From the NCBI GenBank assembly GCA_030267565.1, contig BRXU01000007.1:3968001-4032000 (forward strand): a stretch of DNA of 64,000 bases. Direction: 5' to 3'. The position numbers were made by a program, and so were the translations under genes. This document shows, piece after piece, positions 46,601 to 59,900 of the stretch (position 1 is the stretch's first letter; each line of letters opens with the position of its first letter). The notes beneath the pieces were generated by a model. The model made no database searches, had not been told where the DNA came from, and saw nothing but the letters and a program-made list of their open reading frames with translations. This DNA comes from Pleodorina starrii (lineage: Eukaryota > Chlorophyta > Chlorophyceae > Chlamydomonadales > Volvocaceae).

Positions 46601-49600
46601 GCCTCGCGTGCTGAGCCCTGTCGGGAACTAGCGGGACGCTCGCCCATTACGAATGCCGTACTCGTGCCGCACGCAGGCGAGGACTGGATCGCCACCGTTT
46701 CCATGAAGGAGCACGATTTTGGGTGCATCCACGTGTACGAACGCCAGGTACGACACAGCGGATTGTGGTGTAATTGTTGATGTCTTCGGAACCGGTCTAA
46801 AGCCACCCCCAACAATGCAAGGATCCAAGTGCCGGTACCTCTACCCGCCCGCCCGCCCGACCCGCTACACAGGTGGAGGCCCTTCCCTTCAATCTGGACC
46901 CCAACCGCAATGACCCCATCTGGGTCAAGTGCGACTTCGTCTGCTACATCAACTGGTGGGTCAACCCGCCACTTGGGCCGCTTCCACACCTTCAGCCCCG
47001 CAGCTCCGCTTCTCCACCCGCAGGCGCGAACGCCCCCAGCCCGTTTACCTGCGCCTGCGCCGCCGTACACACGATCACATTCACTGCCGTACTGCACCGC
47101 CGGATTTTCACTTCTGCCCGCTGAAGCGGAAAAATCAAAAGATAGTACAACCGGGTTGTCGTTGCCTCCCGACAAGTGTAACTTCAAACTTCTACGCAGG
47201 CAGATCGTCCGCTCGGGCTCGGGAGCAGAGTCCCCCGTCCCCCGTCTGCCCACCGACCTCCACGGCTCCCTCCTTCTTTCTCGACCTCCCTGCTTCACGC
47301 CGCACAGGATCACCCGCTACATCGAGGCCCACGAACAGGTTTCGGAGCAGCTGGGCAAGCCACTGCTGCTGGAGGAGTACGGACTGACCTGGTGGTGGGT
47401 TCGTTGAGTTGGTTATGTTCGTTGGCGCGCTTCCCACGCGTCGAGCGGTTGGGACGGTTGGGACGGTGGAATCTGCAAGGCCTTGGGCCGGAGTGTGTTT
47501 GCCGCATCCTCAGAGTGCCTCAGGCCGCTGGCGTACCGCCTGAGCCTGACCCCGCCGCGAGCGACCCCCAACGGCGGTTCCGCTGTGTCGAGGCGCGCGA
47601 GGATGAGAACACAGCGCTCCCCAACAACGTGTCGGTTCCCCGATGGATCACCAGTTCACCCCGCTTCGTTTCCCCGACCACGCATCAACCGACCATCCAC
47701 CCTCCCACTCCTTGACCATGAACTGCGCGCGCCCCCGCCCCACCGCCTTCGCCATTCGACGCCCCAGGCGCATGTGGGAGTACGACAGGCGCGTGCTTCT
47801 GCAGGTACGGCAGCTGTACGATAGCTGCGCTTCCAGCGCTGGGCTTGGTCAGCGTGAGGCCGGGTCGGGGACGGGTGGTTTGAAGCGGTATGTTTGGTTG
47901 GACGTCTGCGAGGCGCGCGCGCTCGCGCTGCTGTTAGCGACCTCCAAATGTGGACTTCCCGCATATATGAAGGCATCGCCCCCTTACTTGGTGACACTCT
48001 TCTCAATCCCAGAAGGGCGCCTGGCTTGCCCCGCGAAATACGGCATGCCGTAACCTGCTGTACCTGCCGCCGTACCACAGGTTACGTTCGAGATGCTCAT
48101 CAACAGCGCCAAGCGTAACGGCCCGCTGGCTGGGGTCATGTTTTGGAACGCCGCCGCCAACTTCACGGGGGACACGGACGGGTGGGTGCGGGTTTGTGCG
48201 CGTGCAAAAACATATGTTGTGACAATTTGTCGTATTGCACGGCAGTGCTGCACGGAGGAGTGTGCCCCATTGGAGTCCGTCTGACGGATGCGCCCTTTCT
48301 TAGGCTGTTCGACCCCAATCGGCTGGACTGTGACGAGAATGAGAAGAGAGTGCGAAGAAAGGCAAAGCGAAGGAAAGAGAAGCATAAGGGAGCTCCGGAA
48401 TGCGGCGGTGTCCCTCTGATCACTTCTTGGCGTTTGTTGGTCGATCCCCGCCCGCGGTCCCCGCAGCCTCCGCCCTCAATGGCCCGCTTCCACCGACCCC
48501 GCAAACCTCCCCAAACCCCGGCCCCATCCCCAGACCCCACCCGCGACAGACACACACCCATACCCACGCTCGCAACCCCCGCAGCTACAACATCTACCTA
48601 CAGCGCCCCGCCAAGTCCATCTCCAAGCCCGCGCCCTTCGACTACGGCCCAGCCACCGGCAGCCTCATCCCCGGTCCCAACCCCATCACCATCGGCCTCT
48701 CCGCCGATGCAGCTAGCGGCAAGCCCACCCGCAAGGCCGCCGCGCGCCGCCACCGCAGCCGCGCGCTGCTCGGCCGCCAGGCAGCCGCTCCGGAACCGGA
48801 GGCGGAGCTGCTCCCGCACACCTTCGGCAATCTCAGCCGTACAGCCGCGAATTGGCCGCGAGAGCAGACGGAAACAGCTGCCGATCACTCAGCTGCGCCG
48901 CGTCAACAGCGGCAAGTTGGCCAGAAGCCACAGACGCAAGGCCATCAGCAGGAGAAGCAGCGGCAGGCTCACGCACAGCAGAGGCAGCTGCAGGAGGAGC
49001 AGCAGGGGCAGGGGCAGGGGCAGCAGGAGCAGCAGCAGGGGCAGCAGCAGGGGCAGGGGCAGGAGCAGCCTCGCAAGGGAGTGGATTTTTTGGTGATTTC
49101 GGAGCTGCCGGATGAGCTGCACCCGGAGATGATGGACTTGTTGCTCAATGGCCACCTGGGCCGACCCACGGGTCAGCAGCAGGGGGAGCAGCAGCAGCCG
49201 ACTCAGCAGGAGGGCGAGCCGAAGGAGGGCGCAGCGGCATCGGGGCAACCAGGGGCGGGGGCGGAGGCGGAGGCGGAGGCGGATGGGGAGGGGCACATGA
49301 CACCGTCGTCAGTCCGGCGGAGGCGGCTGCACGAGCAGATGGTGGAGCTGGATGGCTTCCGGAGGGCCTGGCAGAGGTGAGTGCGCCAGGGAGGGCGGGC
49401 GGGACCCAACAGGATCCGGCTCCAGAACCGAGTGATGAAACTGGCCCCGCTGCCACCGCCGCCCGCCGCTGCTGATCTACCACACAGCGCTCGCCAGCCG
49501 AAGCCAGCCAATGCCACCCCCAATGCGCCCCTTCCTCGTTCCTCCTCCTTCTGCTGCCGCAGGAACGATTGCGCGGTGCGCAACAGCCGGGTGTGGCGGC

Positions 49601-49713
49601 CGCCGCCCATCCCCACCCACGTCAACTACCAGGCGTATCGGGACTACGTGGAGGGGCTAGATGCGGTGGACCTCATTCGATGGGCGGGACGACAGCTCAA
49701 CCGAATGGGCTGA
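43672..49713 (+). CDS. GH5 beta-mannanase-like glycoside hydrolase, secreted
   Basis: Probably cleaves beta-1,4-mannan or a related wall polysaccharide outside the cell. The start at 43672 gives a signal peptide (LLPLLPLLLLSAALSVSPRG, cleavage near VTAQ), then an Ala-rich stretch and a Pro-rich linker (about 44260-44520, runs of PPPPP). The catalytic domain begins FIEEGRPFYFVGFNAHWLPN (about 44840) and continues through TLGMRVGRWWAFNKG, LDYTIYLASKFGIRLILAM, GWDVMNEPRC (about 45785, the acid/base Glu in NEP), FGCIHVYERQ and LGKPLLLEEYGLTW (about 47370, the nucleophile Glu), ending near GVMFWNAAANF (48135). Order and motifs match GH5 subfamily 7 mannanases of plants. A 300-plus residue extension follows, rich in Gln, Glu and Gly (about 48900-49260), ending with a short ordered segment (WRPPPIPTHVNYQAYRDYV). 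At least a dozen introns are present. Substrate specificity is inferred from the fold family only. Confidence 0.88.
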
Positions 49714-50937
49714 AGGGGCGCGGGGATGGGAGAGTGAGGGCGACCAGTCGTCAGCTGGCGCGGCGACAGCAACAGCGGCAAGCAGCGGCAGCGGCAGAAC
49801 AATGGTGTAAGAGATGGTGTTGAGAAGGGTGTCGGTGACGGGTTGGTGACGGCCGGCTGGCTGGGGCGGAGGGCGGAGGGGGGAAATTGGAGCGGCGGCG
49901 GCAGCGGTGGCAACCGGCAGGTGGCCTGGTCGGCTGGCTGGCCGTGTGTGGTGTGCAGCTGACGATGCGCGGGAGGATGGGCAGCAGCAGAAGGGGGAGG
50001 GGGAATCGGGGGGGGCAGCTGCTCAATTCGCTGCGATGGGTTCGCTGACATTTCGTAGAAACGAAGCCGAAGCTGATGGCGATGGGCACGATGTGGCCCG
50101 TTGCCGCTTGGCCCGCTGCCGCTTGGCGTGCGTCGGTCTGGTGGGTTGTGTGTGCGTGTGCGCTCCCGCAGGACGGCCGCCGAGTGTAGCTGTGCCTAAA
50201 AAGATGGCTAGGAAGTTGAATGTGTTAGGTAGGAGGTACCATAGCAGGAACTCATCGGCGGCGCGAGGCGTAGTACGCCAGCGGCCGGACGTGTATCGAG
50301 CAGTTCGCTACAGGCGCGTTATGTCGGCTCCTTCGGAGTTTTTATATATCCACACGTCGCCGGCGTGTCTTTTCCCACCGCGTTTCGAGCGATTGAGACT
50401 GCATGAGGTCTCACGGACCGACGTGCTCCAAGGCAAACCGGCTTAAGACCCACGGAACAAAGAAGTCGAGGCGGCTGCCTGGTACGGCAGGCAACAACTG
50501 GGCGCTACCATTATCGGCGAAGAAGTAAAGCTTGCTGTCCGGGGATGGGCGCCCAGTGGTGTGTTGGATGTTGCCTATTTAGGGCTGCTACAGTCGCGAT
50601 GACCGCAATGGCGCCACACGGGTACTCGCTTGAATTTCTCAATCTTGCGTCAGTTCGTGCCATTTACCGTAGGAAGGCAAGAGGACACCTTCCTTCATTG
50701 CGCATTCCTTCATGGCCCCATGCCTTCCTCCCGGCGCAAAGGATGTGTCCACGTGCACAGGGTCGGCCGCACTCAACAGCGCAAGTCTCGCCGCACGACT
50801 CGCTAGCGGGCTCGCATTGCCGCAGTCCCGACCCTGCCAAGGCACGCCCTACCTGCCAATGGAGGGGTGCACCGCACCGCACACCTGGCACCAGACCTCC
50901 CCCTTCCGCACGTCAGGTCAACCCACCGCCTCACGTC
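49714..50937. other. convergent spacer, 3' ends of GH5 and UTP13
   Basis: Two genes end here on opposite strands. No conserved protein, tRNA or repeat was recognised. The stretch should contain both 3' UTRs; no polyadenylation signal was assigned with confidence. Confidence 0.5.
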
Positions 50938-53900
50938 TCACGCCCTCCGAGCCTTCTTCGCCGGCCCCGTCAGCGACCCCGCCGCCGCCTTTCCGCTCGC
51001 CTTCCCGCTCGCCACCGGCGTCGTGGGAACGCTTGCCGCCTTCCGACCCGCGCCGGCGGCGCCCGACCCCGCCTTCTGCTGCTGCTGCCGCGCAGGCTTC
51101 GCCTCCTTCTGCTGCTCCTTCTGCTTGGCCGCCGCCACCGCCGCCGGACGCGGCATGGGCGGCAGATCCAGCGCCCGAGCGATCTTCTGCAGCGCATCCG
51201 TGCGACCTCCCGCCTTGGGCCCCCCCTTGGACCCCAACTTCGGAGCCGACTTGGGAGCCGCCGCGCCGTTGGCCCCCGTCCTTCCCCCGACCTTCGCCTT
51301 CTCCTTCGCAACCTCCGTCTTAGCGGCCTTGCCCGACTTGGCCGCGGCGGCCGTGGCGGCTGGGGTGGGCGTCGCCGCGACCGAGGCTGCGGCGGCGCCG
51401 CCGCCATTGGCTCGGGACCGCGGCCCCTTGGCCGGCGCCGTCGCAGGCGGACGCTTGGCGGCGCCGCCAGAGGCTGCGGCTGCGGCTGCGGCGGCGCGAG
51501 CTTGCACTGGCGTCGCAGCAAGGGACTTGGACCCGGCCTTGGGCTCGCCTTTGCCGCCGCCGCCGCCTTTACCGCGCAGCGCACCGGTGCCGCCGCCGCT
51601 CCGCGCTGCTGCGGTCGCCGCGGCCGCCCTCCGCAACTGCGCCTGCAGCTGCTGCAGAGCCTCCCCGTCCTCCTCCTCGGCCTCCCCATCGTCCTCGTCG
51701 CCGGCCTCCTCCTCCTCCTCCTCCTCCTCCTCGCCGTCGCTGGAGCTGCCCGCAACCAAGGCTTCGGCCTCCTCCTCCTCCTCGGCCTCCTCCTCGCCCT
51801 CCTCCTCGCCTGCATCATCCAGGTCGACTCCGTTACCGCCAGATCCGTCCGCCTTCGCCCCCGCCCGCTCCTCCTCCTCCTTCTCGGCCTCCTCCTCCTC
51901 CTCGCTGTCGTCCCCGCTCCCGCTCATCTCAAAGTCGTCGTCCAGGTCATCCGCTGAGGGCCCTCTCCGGCCGCCATTGGCCGCAGCGTCGGCGGCAGGC
52001 GCCTTGGCGGCTGCCCCAGCGGCTGCCCCGCCAGCCACTTTCCCGCGCCCCGGCAGCGCCAAGGAACTGGGCTCCTCCTCCTCCTCCTCCTCTTCACTCC
52101 CGCTTTCTTCTCCCTCGTCCTCCTCCTCCTCGCCCTCGTCTGCAGACCCCTCACCACCACCACCACCCTCCCCGTCCATCCCTCTCTCCTCCTTCTCCTC
52201 CTCCTCCTCGTCCTCCTCCTCGTCCTCACGGGGCCGTTTCTGCCCGCCCGCCCGCGCCGCCGCCGCCAGTCGCGCCAGCAGCTGCCCCTCCTCGTCCTCC
52301 TCGCCCATCCGCAACACGCCCGCTTCCCCGCCCGCCTCCTCCTCCCCCGCCGTCAAGCCCCCCGCCCCCGCCCCTCCCGCCCCCGCCCCCGTGCCCACTC
52401 CCAGCACGCCCATGGACTCCAGGGTGAAATCCAACAGGTACGTGGAGCGGACCTGTCGTACGTCGTGTCGTATTGTGTCGAGTGTGCAGGAGGAGAGATT
52501 AGTTAGGGAAGCCCGGGAACGGGTCAGGTTACTACCAGGGAACGACTGACAAAACTGCCGCGGCACCAGAGTGCAGCAGAGGGAGCAGTACATTACAGCC
52601 AACCCCTCAAACCCCCAACCTAACCAACCCAAAGCAGCACAAACTTCCCAAACCCAACCATACGTCGACTCTCCGGTTAGCCCCAGCCACAGACGCAAGG
52701 CGATTGAGCGGCTGCCCCAGCCCGCCACAACCCGCCCCAACCTGCCCGACCCGTAACCCAACCCGTAACCCAACCCAACCCGTAACCCAATCCACCCCAG
52801 CCCACCCAGCCGGGGGACTCACCAGCCGGTCGAGTCGGGAGAAGTGTCGGCCGCTGTAGGCGGTGATCTGGGCCAACAACTCGCTCAGGCCTGGGGAGAC
52901 AAGGTGAGGGAGGGAAGCGAAGAAGGGCAGGTAGGGTGAGGGAGGGTGGCAGGAGAAAAGGTGTGGGAGGGAGGCAGCAAGCAGGGGCGGCAACTACAAG
53001 GGGAGGGAAGGAAGGAGGAGGGAGGCGAGGAGGAGGGAGGCGAGGAGGAGGGAGGGAAACGCCGCAATAGCATAACAAGTCATGAACATATACGGGGTCT
53101 TGCAACGAAATGGGCGCAAACGAGGGCCCTCACGGCCCAACCCCACACGCCACGCCACACCACGCCACGCCGACCCACCAGGCACTCCCAGCAGCTTCTC
53201 CGGCCCATGCGCCCGGAGCACCGCCCCCAGCAGCGCCTGAGCCGCGTGGCAGTGCTTGGCGTTGGTGTTCCAGTCGCGGACGTACTCCAGGGAGGTGCGG
53301 ATGTCCTCATCGGACATGGCAGATACCAGGCCGGAGAGCAGCGCGCCCAGCGGGCCGACCCGCGGGTCGGCAGCGGTGGCGGTGGAGAAGGCGGAGGCGG
53401 AGGCGGAGTTGGCGACCGAGGCGGTGTTGGCGGTGGCCGTGGCTGCCCGGGTGATGATGGACAACAGGCGGCCGGGGTGCTTGAGGCTGAAGGCCAGAGA
53501 GGCGGCCTTGCTGAAGTCGGCGTCCTGCGGCAGGAGGTTCGGAGGGAGGAGGGTTGCGGGAGGGGGAGCGGGCGGGTCGAGAGGTTTTGGGTTTGCGTGC
53601 TTGCTTGCTTGCGTGTGCGAGTTGGGAGTGCGGGTGCGCTGCCTCGACATGCCATAGCGCGCCTGACGACTATGGGCACACAGACAGGCGGTCAGGCGGT
53701 CAGGCGCGGCTGCCGCGCTGGTGCGCTGGCGCGCTGCACGACCATCACCCGGGTGCTAGCAACCCACGTCCGAACAACACCCTGCGCCCGGCCCAATCGG
53801 CCCCGCCCTGCCCCAGTCCGACCCGTGGGTCACACCGCCCATCATCACCATCACCATCATTTCAACATGAGGGTCATCCTCTCATCCCAGCCCCGCACCC

Positions 53901-56900
53901 ACTCACCGCCAGTGCGTTCTGCAGCGCCTGCTCCTTCTCCGCGAGCTCCTCCTCCGCTGCAGCCGCAGCTGCCGCGTCGGCCTCCGTGCTGTCAGCCCAC
54001 AGACACACGAGCGCGTCGCCTCCGCCGGTGGCCACCATCCCCTCCGCACTGCCGCCCTTGGCCAGCGCCCACACCTGTGCAGCGAGGTGCGAGGGAGGGA
54101 GGGAGGGCGCAGCCAGGACGGCCAGTTTTCAATGCCAAAAAAGCCGCCAGGATGGCCAGTTTTCAATGCCAAAAAAGCCGCCAGGCGCACGTTCAGGGGC
54201 TGGCTGGGTGACTATCAACGACCATCAGTGACCACAGCCCCGGCCCCGTAAACCCACCCACCCATCCGGCCACCCGGCCACCCACCCACCTTGTCCTCGT
54301 GCTCGTCAAATGTGTTGACGCACTCGCCGCTGGCCACATTCCACAGCTTCAGCAACCCGTCCGCACCGGCGCTCAGGACCTGAGAGGCAGCCGAGGGGGT
54401 CAATCAAAAGATATCGCAGGTGGACGGCGAGGGACGGCGGAAAAGTGGCAGGTATGGCGGGCTGGCACAGACACACACGCGCGCACGCACCTGATAAAAG
54501 AAGCACACACCTACGAATATACGTTAACGCACACACACGGACACGAACACCCGCGCACCCACACACGGGGAGACGTACCTGCGTGCCCGCTGTGATGAAC
54601 GTGGCTCGGAGCACGGAGGCGGTGTGGCCCTCCATCGTCCGGAGGCAGCTCGCGTCGGCCAGGGACCACAGCTTGATGGTCTTGTCGCCTGGGGGGGGCG
54701 GTCGAGGGCCGGCGGAAAACGGTGAGGATGACCCATGGGTCGGTCAGCGCAGGACAGGGCAGGCAAGGCACACCGACATCGAAGGCAATAAGAGATAACT
54801 GTATGCGAGCGCGGGCTTTTATTCGACTCCCGTGAGTTTGGACTGCGCAGTGAGCGCAGTGAAATCACTGCCGTAGATACAGAAGCGGCGGAACAAATGC
54901 GCGGCGGAATGTTCCACATGTACGGGCGTGTGTCACACGTTCGTACCTGACGCCGTGAGCAGGGCGCGCTCCAAGGGGGCGAACTCCACCGCCCATACGC
55001 CGCGCTTGTGGCCCCGCAGTACGGATACCTGTACAAGCGGTGGAGGTAGTTGGGCGGTTGACAGTTGGAGGTGGTTGGGCGCCGCATAGTCGCCCCGCAG
55101 CTGTCACACGTCAATAGTCGTACCTGCACCAAGTCCGGCAGCGACCACACGCGCACGGTCTTGTCCTGACTGGCCGTTGCAATCAGTTGGTCGTTGGGCG
55201 CAACCGCAACGGCGTTGATGTCCTTATCGTGGCCTGCCACCGCCGCAATCGTACGGAGCTGCAACGGACCCGCAACCGCCGGCGCGGCTTCGTCGGCCGT
55301 CGTCTTGCGCTTCTTGGAAGCGGCGCCGCCGGCGACTTGACCGTTGGCGGTTGCGGTTGGGTCGGTTAGTAGCGCAACGGCTGGCGCAATGTCCCACATC
55401 TTAATGAGCTTGTCTGCTCCCACAGAGATCAGGAAGCGGGGGCTCCTGGCCGCGGGATGATGAGGCAGCGGAGGGCAGCAAAGTGATGAGAAAGAAGATC
55501 AGGACAAGCCAAAGAAGCCTCAGCCACCTCATCCTGGCCTACCGGCCTACAGTTCCCGTTCCAACAAGATAGAAGTTGACTAGGTGCCGCCGGCCGCGCG
55601 GGCGCGGTGCTCAATCATCTTCCTCATCGCCCTCATCGTCCTCATCGTCAAAGGGCCTCAGTCCGGGCTGTGTCTCCGCGTCGGGTTGCCCCTCAGCTTC
55701 GGGAAAAGGAAAGGAAAAGTAGCCGGATCATCCTCGACCCCTGGCGAGCCGCCTCAACCGCCCTAACCGCCACCGCCCCAACCGCCGCCGCCACGCGCAT
55801 GCCTCCTCCCGCGCTAAGCAGCACACGCCGACAAAGTCCCCCACCGCCCCATAATCCATCCCACCGCCCACTGTCCCCACTTCGCTCCCCCCGCTAGAGA
55901 GATTCCCACCACACCCCGCATCCCCGCCGCGCGCTTCCTTCTCCTCGACAGTGCCACCCCAACCTCCCCCCACATTCCCCTGCGTCCAGCCGCTGTACTC
56001 ACTTTCTTGACAGCGCCACTCCGTTGACCGCCCCCACGTGGCCCACCCCCACCCCCAGACACCGCCCGCTGAGCGCCTCCCACAGCCGGACCTCGTGGTC
56101 CTTGCCACCGCTGGCGAGCAGAGGAGGCACGGAGACGCCTGAGGGAAGGGCGGGAAGGGAGGGAAGGGAGGGAGGGAGGACGGGAAGGAGGGAGAGAAGG
56201 GTGAGGAAAGGGTGAGAAAGGAAGACCCGCAGCGGGCTGTGAGGGGTGGAAGGGAGCCGGGAGCGGGGAATGGGAGTTGAGGCAGCAGGCAGCGGCGGGC
56301 GGAGTGGAAAGGGGCGGTGGGGAAGCGCCGCGGCCGAGGTCCGGGGCCGGAGGATGGCAGGGCCCGGCCCTCCGTTCCTTCAGCTGCTGGGTTGCTCGGT
56401 TGCTCGGTGGGTGGTTGGTGTCTGCCGGGTCGCAGTTTCCGCCATCACTCACCCCCTGACGCCGATGTCGATGTCGAGGTGCAGGGCGACGGCGCCCCTC
56501 CGTCCAAACAGAGCACAATGTCCCGATGGCCCACGAGCGAGGCGGCGCAGCTCTGATTGGATATGCCGTACAGTCGTACAGTCTCGCTGTTGGTGGCCAC
56601 CGCCAGCAGCGACGGCTCCGCGGGCGGGCCCACGAACCGAAGGTCCGTCACCTGCAGCAGTACGACAGCACGACGAACACCACAGTACGACACACCCGTC
56701 GGCGGTCGGCACGCGTGAGTGCGCGCACACTCGCACATAATCAAAGGTCGGACAGGTGCTGGTGGCAGCCCGGAGCCACCCTGCTCCGAAACCCGTGCCT
56801 TGCCGCCCCTCCCCTTCGCAGGGGCGGGGCCCCTTCGCAGTTCATCGGCTCCTGCGGTCTCACGCCTCACCTGATCCTGGTTCCCCACCAGCTGTCTGGA

Positions 56901-59900
56901 CAGCACCAGCCGCCGCCCGCAGCCCTCCACCTCCTGCGCAGTGTACATCAGCAGCCGCGCATCTGCAGTGGCCGCAATCAGCCCGGCGCCCAGCGCAGCT
57001 CCCGCGGAGGCGGTGGCCGCCGCGGGTGCCGGCAGCAGCGCCAGGTCCGTGAGCTCGCATGCGGCGCTGCCCGCCACCGCCACCTCGGGAGCCACCTCCG
57101 CCACACAGGCACCCGTGTCGCTGCGCCACAGCCTGGTAGGAGAGGGGGAGAGGGATGGTAGGGGAGGGGATTAGGGAGTGATATGCGGGGAGGGGAGGGA
57201 AGGGGAGGAGTGGCAGTGTGGCACATACACATACACACACGGGAGGTTCATTGCAAAGACCCCACCATGAACACCATAACCATCAGCCTCAGTCCCAGGC
57301 CCCAGCCCCCCTCCCTCCCCCGCTCACGCACTTGATGGCTCCCTTCTCTCCCGCGGTGGCGAAAAACACCAACTTCTTGGCACCCTGGGGTTGTTTTAGG
57401 GGTTTTAGGGTTTTAGGGGTTAAGCGTTGGGAGTGAGGTGCATCACTGGTCCTGGTTGGCAAGACCAGTGCAAGGGTGACGAACAGAGGGGGGCGGCGCG
57501 TTTCTAAAGGCGAGTGGGATGAAAGGGACAGCGAGTTAGGGTTCGGGCCTGGGTGTGGCACTGCGTTTGGCCGAGTGGGGCCTCCACGTACGCACTTCCC
57601 AGTCTCCCTTCGCTCCCTCCAGACACCCACACCGCCTCGCGCCGCCCTCTCCCGCCCCGCCCCGCCCCCACCTTGATCATCGCCGCCGTGTCGGCTGCCA
57701 GCAGCTGCGGCACTCCAGGGAATGCGCTCCCCAGCGGCAGAGCCACCAGCCCCTCCACCGCCTCAAACACAGGCACGGTGGCGACCTTGGTGCCGCTGCG
57801 GGGGGAGTGTGTTTGTTTGATTGTGTGAGTCTGTGAGAGTCTGTGTATGAAAGCGAGAGAGCGAGGGGTTCAAGGCGGCAGCGGAGGCGGGCGGGCGACG
57901 GAGGGCTCTCGATACTTCCCTTACTCAGTAAACACGGGGACCCTTAGCCCACACTGGCAGCAGTGGCGATGTGGGCATTCGATGGGACGAGCGGGACGTG
58001 GACAGGAAAGCACGCGCTCTCGCTCGCTCCCCTGTCCACGGTGGAGGATGCTGTGATGTGGTGTGGCGCCCCCTCTGGTGCCAGCTCAGCCCAAACCCCC
58101 ACACCACCACCACGCCCTCCCTCCCTCGCCTACGCCCACTACCACGCCCTCGCACCCAACCAGCCCCGCCCCACCCCGCCCCGCACCCCACCCCCGCCCC
58201 GCCCCGCCCCCTCCCTGGCTCACCTGCGCAGGTCCCACAGCACCACCACCTTGTCTCGTCCCGCTGTCAGCAGCAGCCAACCGTCCGGGGAGAGAGCCAG
58301 AGAGGTGACTGCACTGAAGTGCGCCTGAGGGGGGAGGGCCGAGGGAAGGGGCGGGGAGGGCCGAGGGAAGGGGGGCGGGAGGCGAGGGGTGGTGACTGGT
58401 GATACTGGTTGGAACTGGACTGCTGCAAAGCTGGGGCGGGTGTACCATTGCTCACTTGGTACTGGTTGAGGCAACCCGGCCACCCCTCTCCGGTCGGGAG
58501 GGAAGTTGGGGGGTCAAGAGAGGGGCCGGGTCAAGAGGCTGGGCCCCCAATCGCGCCAAGCCGCCGCAGCCCCTGCGCGCCATATATACGAGCCCCACAC
58601 GTGCCCTGCACGTCGTACATGCCGTACCTTGAGGTCGTACACGCAGCTCTTGTCCACCAGGTCCCACACGCGCACCGAGCCGTCATCCCCCGTCGTAAAG
58701 AGCTGCAGGTTCTTCGGGTGGAACATCGCCCGCAGCACCACACCGCCGTGACCCCCGGAGAAGTGGTGCGTGCAGAAGCCGCCGGCAATGTCCCACACCT
58801 GCGTGTGCGTGTATGTGTGCGTGTGAGCGCACATGCACGCGCGATCATTATAGAGAGATCGAGACGAGATAGAAGGATGGATAGATGGATAGATAGGTAG
58901 ATAGATAGATAGTTGGTAAGATGGAGAGTTCAAGGCGAGATTGGGGCCCCAGACACCGCAAGGGGCCGCGCCCTCAACACAACCGTCGAGGCAACGGTCA
59001 TCCCCAACCGCTGCCCCCAACCGAACCAACCGAACCTACCTTGACGGATCGGTCCGCGGAGGCGGTTGCCACGTAGCCGCCCGAGGCGTCAATCGCCAGA
59101 TCCGCCACCGGGGCCTTATGCCCCCGCCAGTTGCGCAGCTGCGCGCCGGTGGTCATGTCGTACACGCGGACGTACAGCGACCGCGTCGCGACGATCAGCG
59201 TACGGCAATCAGGGCTGACCGCCAGCGCCGTCACCGCCTCGCCGTCCTGGGGGAGGGATGCGTCCCGCGGGCACCGGGTGTACGGCACGAGGTGTACGGC
59301 ACTTCCGGGAGCAGCGGGTGCGGGAAAACGGGCCGTGTCTCGGGGCAGGCCGGAAAGACGGGCCGTGTTCTGGGAGGGGGGCCCGGGCCACGCTCCACCT
59401 TCCGAAGCCCCAAACTTCCAGAGCCCCGGTCCTGACGGACGGTGGTAGTCCAGGCGTCGACTTCGGGCGGCGAGCCCGCGGGTGAGGGCCAGGGGGCCTT
59501 CCCCCTGCTGCCGCTGCCGCTGCCGCAACTGCTGGTGCTGCCGCTGCTGCCGCTGCCGCAACTGCTGACGATGCGGTGTATCAGCGCTCCATGACGAATT
59601 AAATGGTTTGGTATGGTTGGGTTGGGTCGGCCAGCTAGTTCCGCGTTCCGTGCACCAGCCAGCCGCAGAGCGAGGCGGCTACTCGTCGCATTCCTGCGGC
59701 TCGTTTCTGGACCGAACCGGACCGGACCGAACCGAGTCTCGCGCTGGCGGAGGCGGCCAGCCAGCCAGGCCTAAGCAGCGGGCATCTCGTCCAACCTCTC
59801 GCAGGGCCCCATGCTGCCACAGAGGAGCACCGGCGATCCCGGGGCTCCAATGTAAACCGATTCAGCCGTAAGACAGCCGCACAGCCCCCCCCATGAGGAA

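Noticed and set aside
50545..52549. Plus-strand open frames of 470 and 560 codons
   Set aside because: They mirror the low-complexity tail of UTP13 on the other strand (Ser, Pro, Leu and Ala runs from CCTCCT tracts). The minus-strand frame continues from conserved UTP13 sequence.
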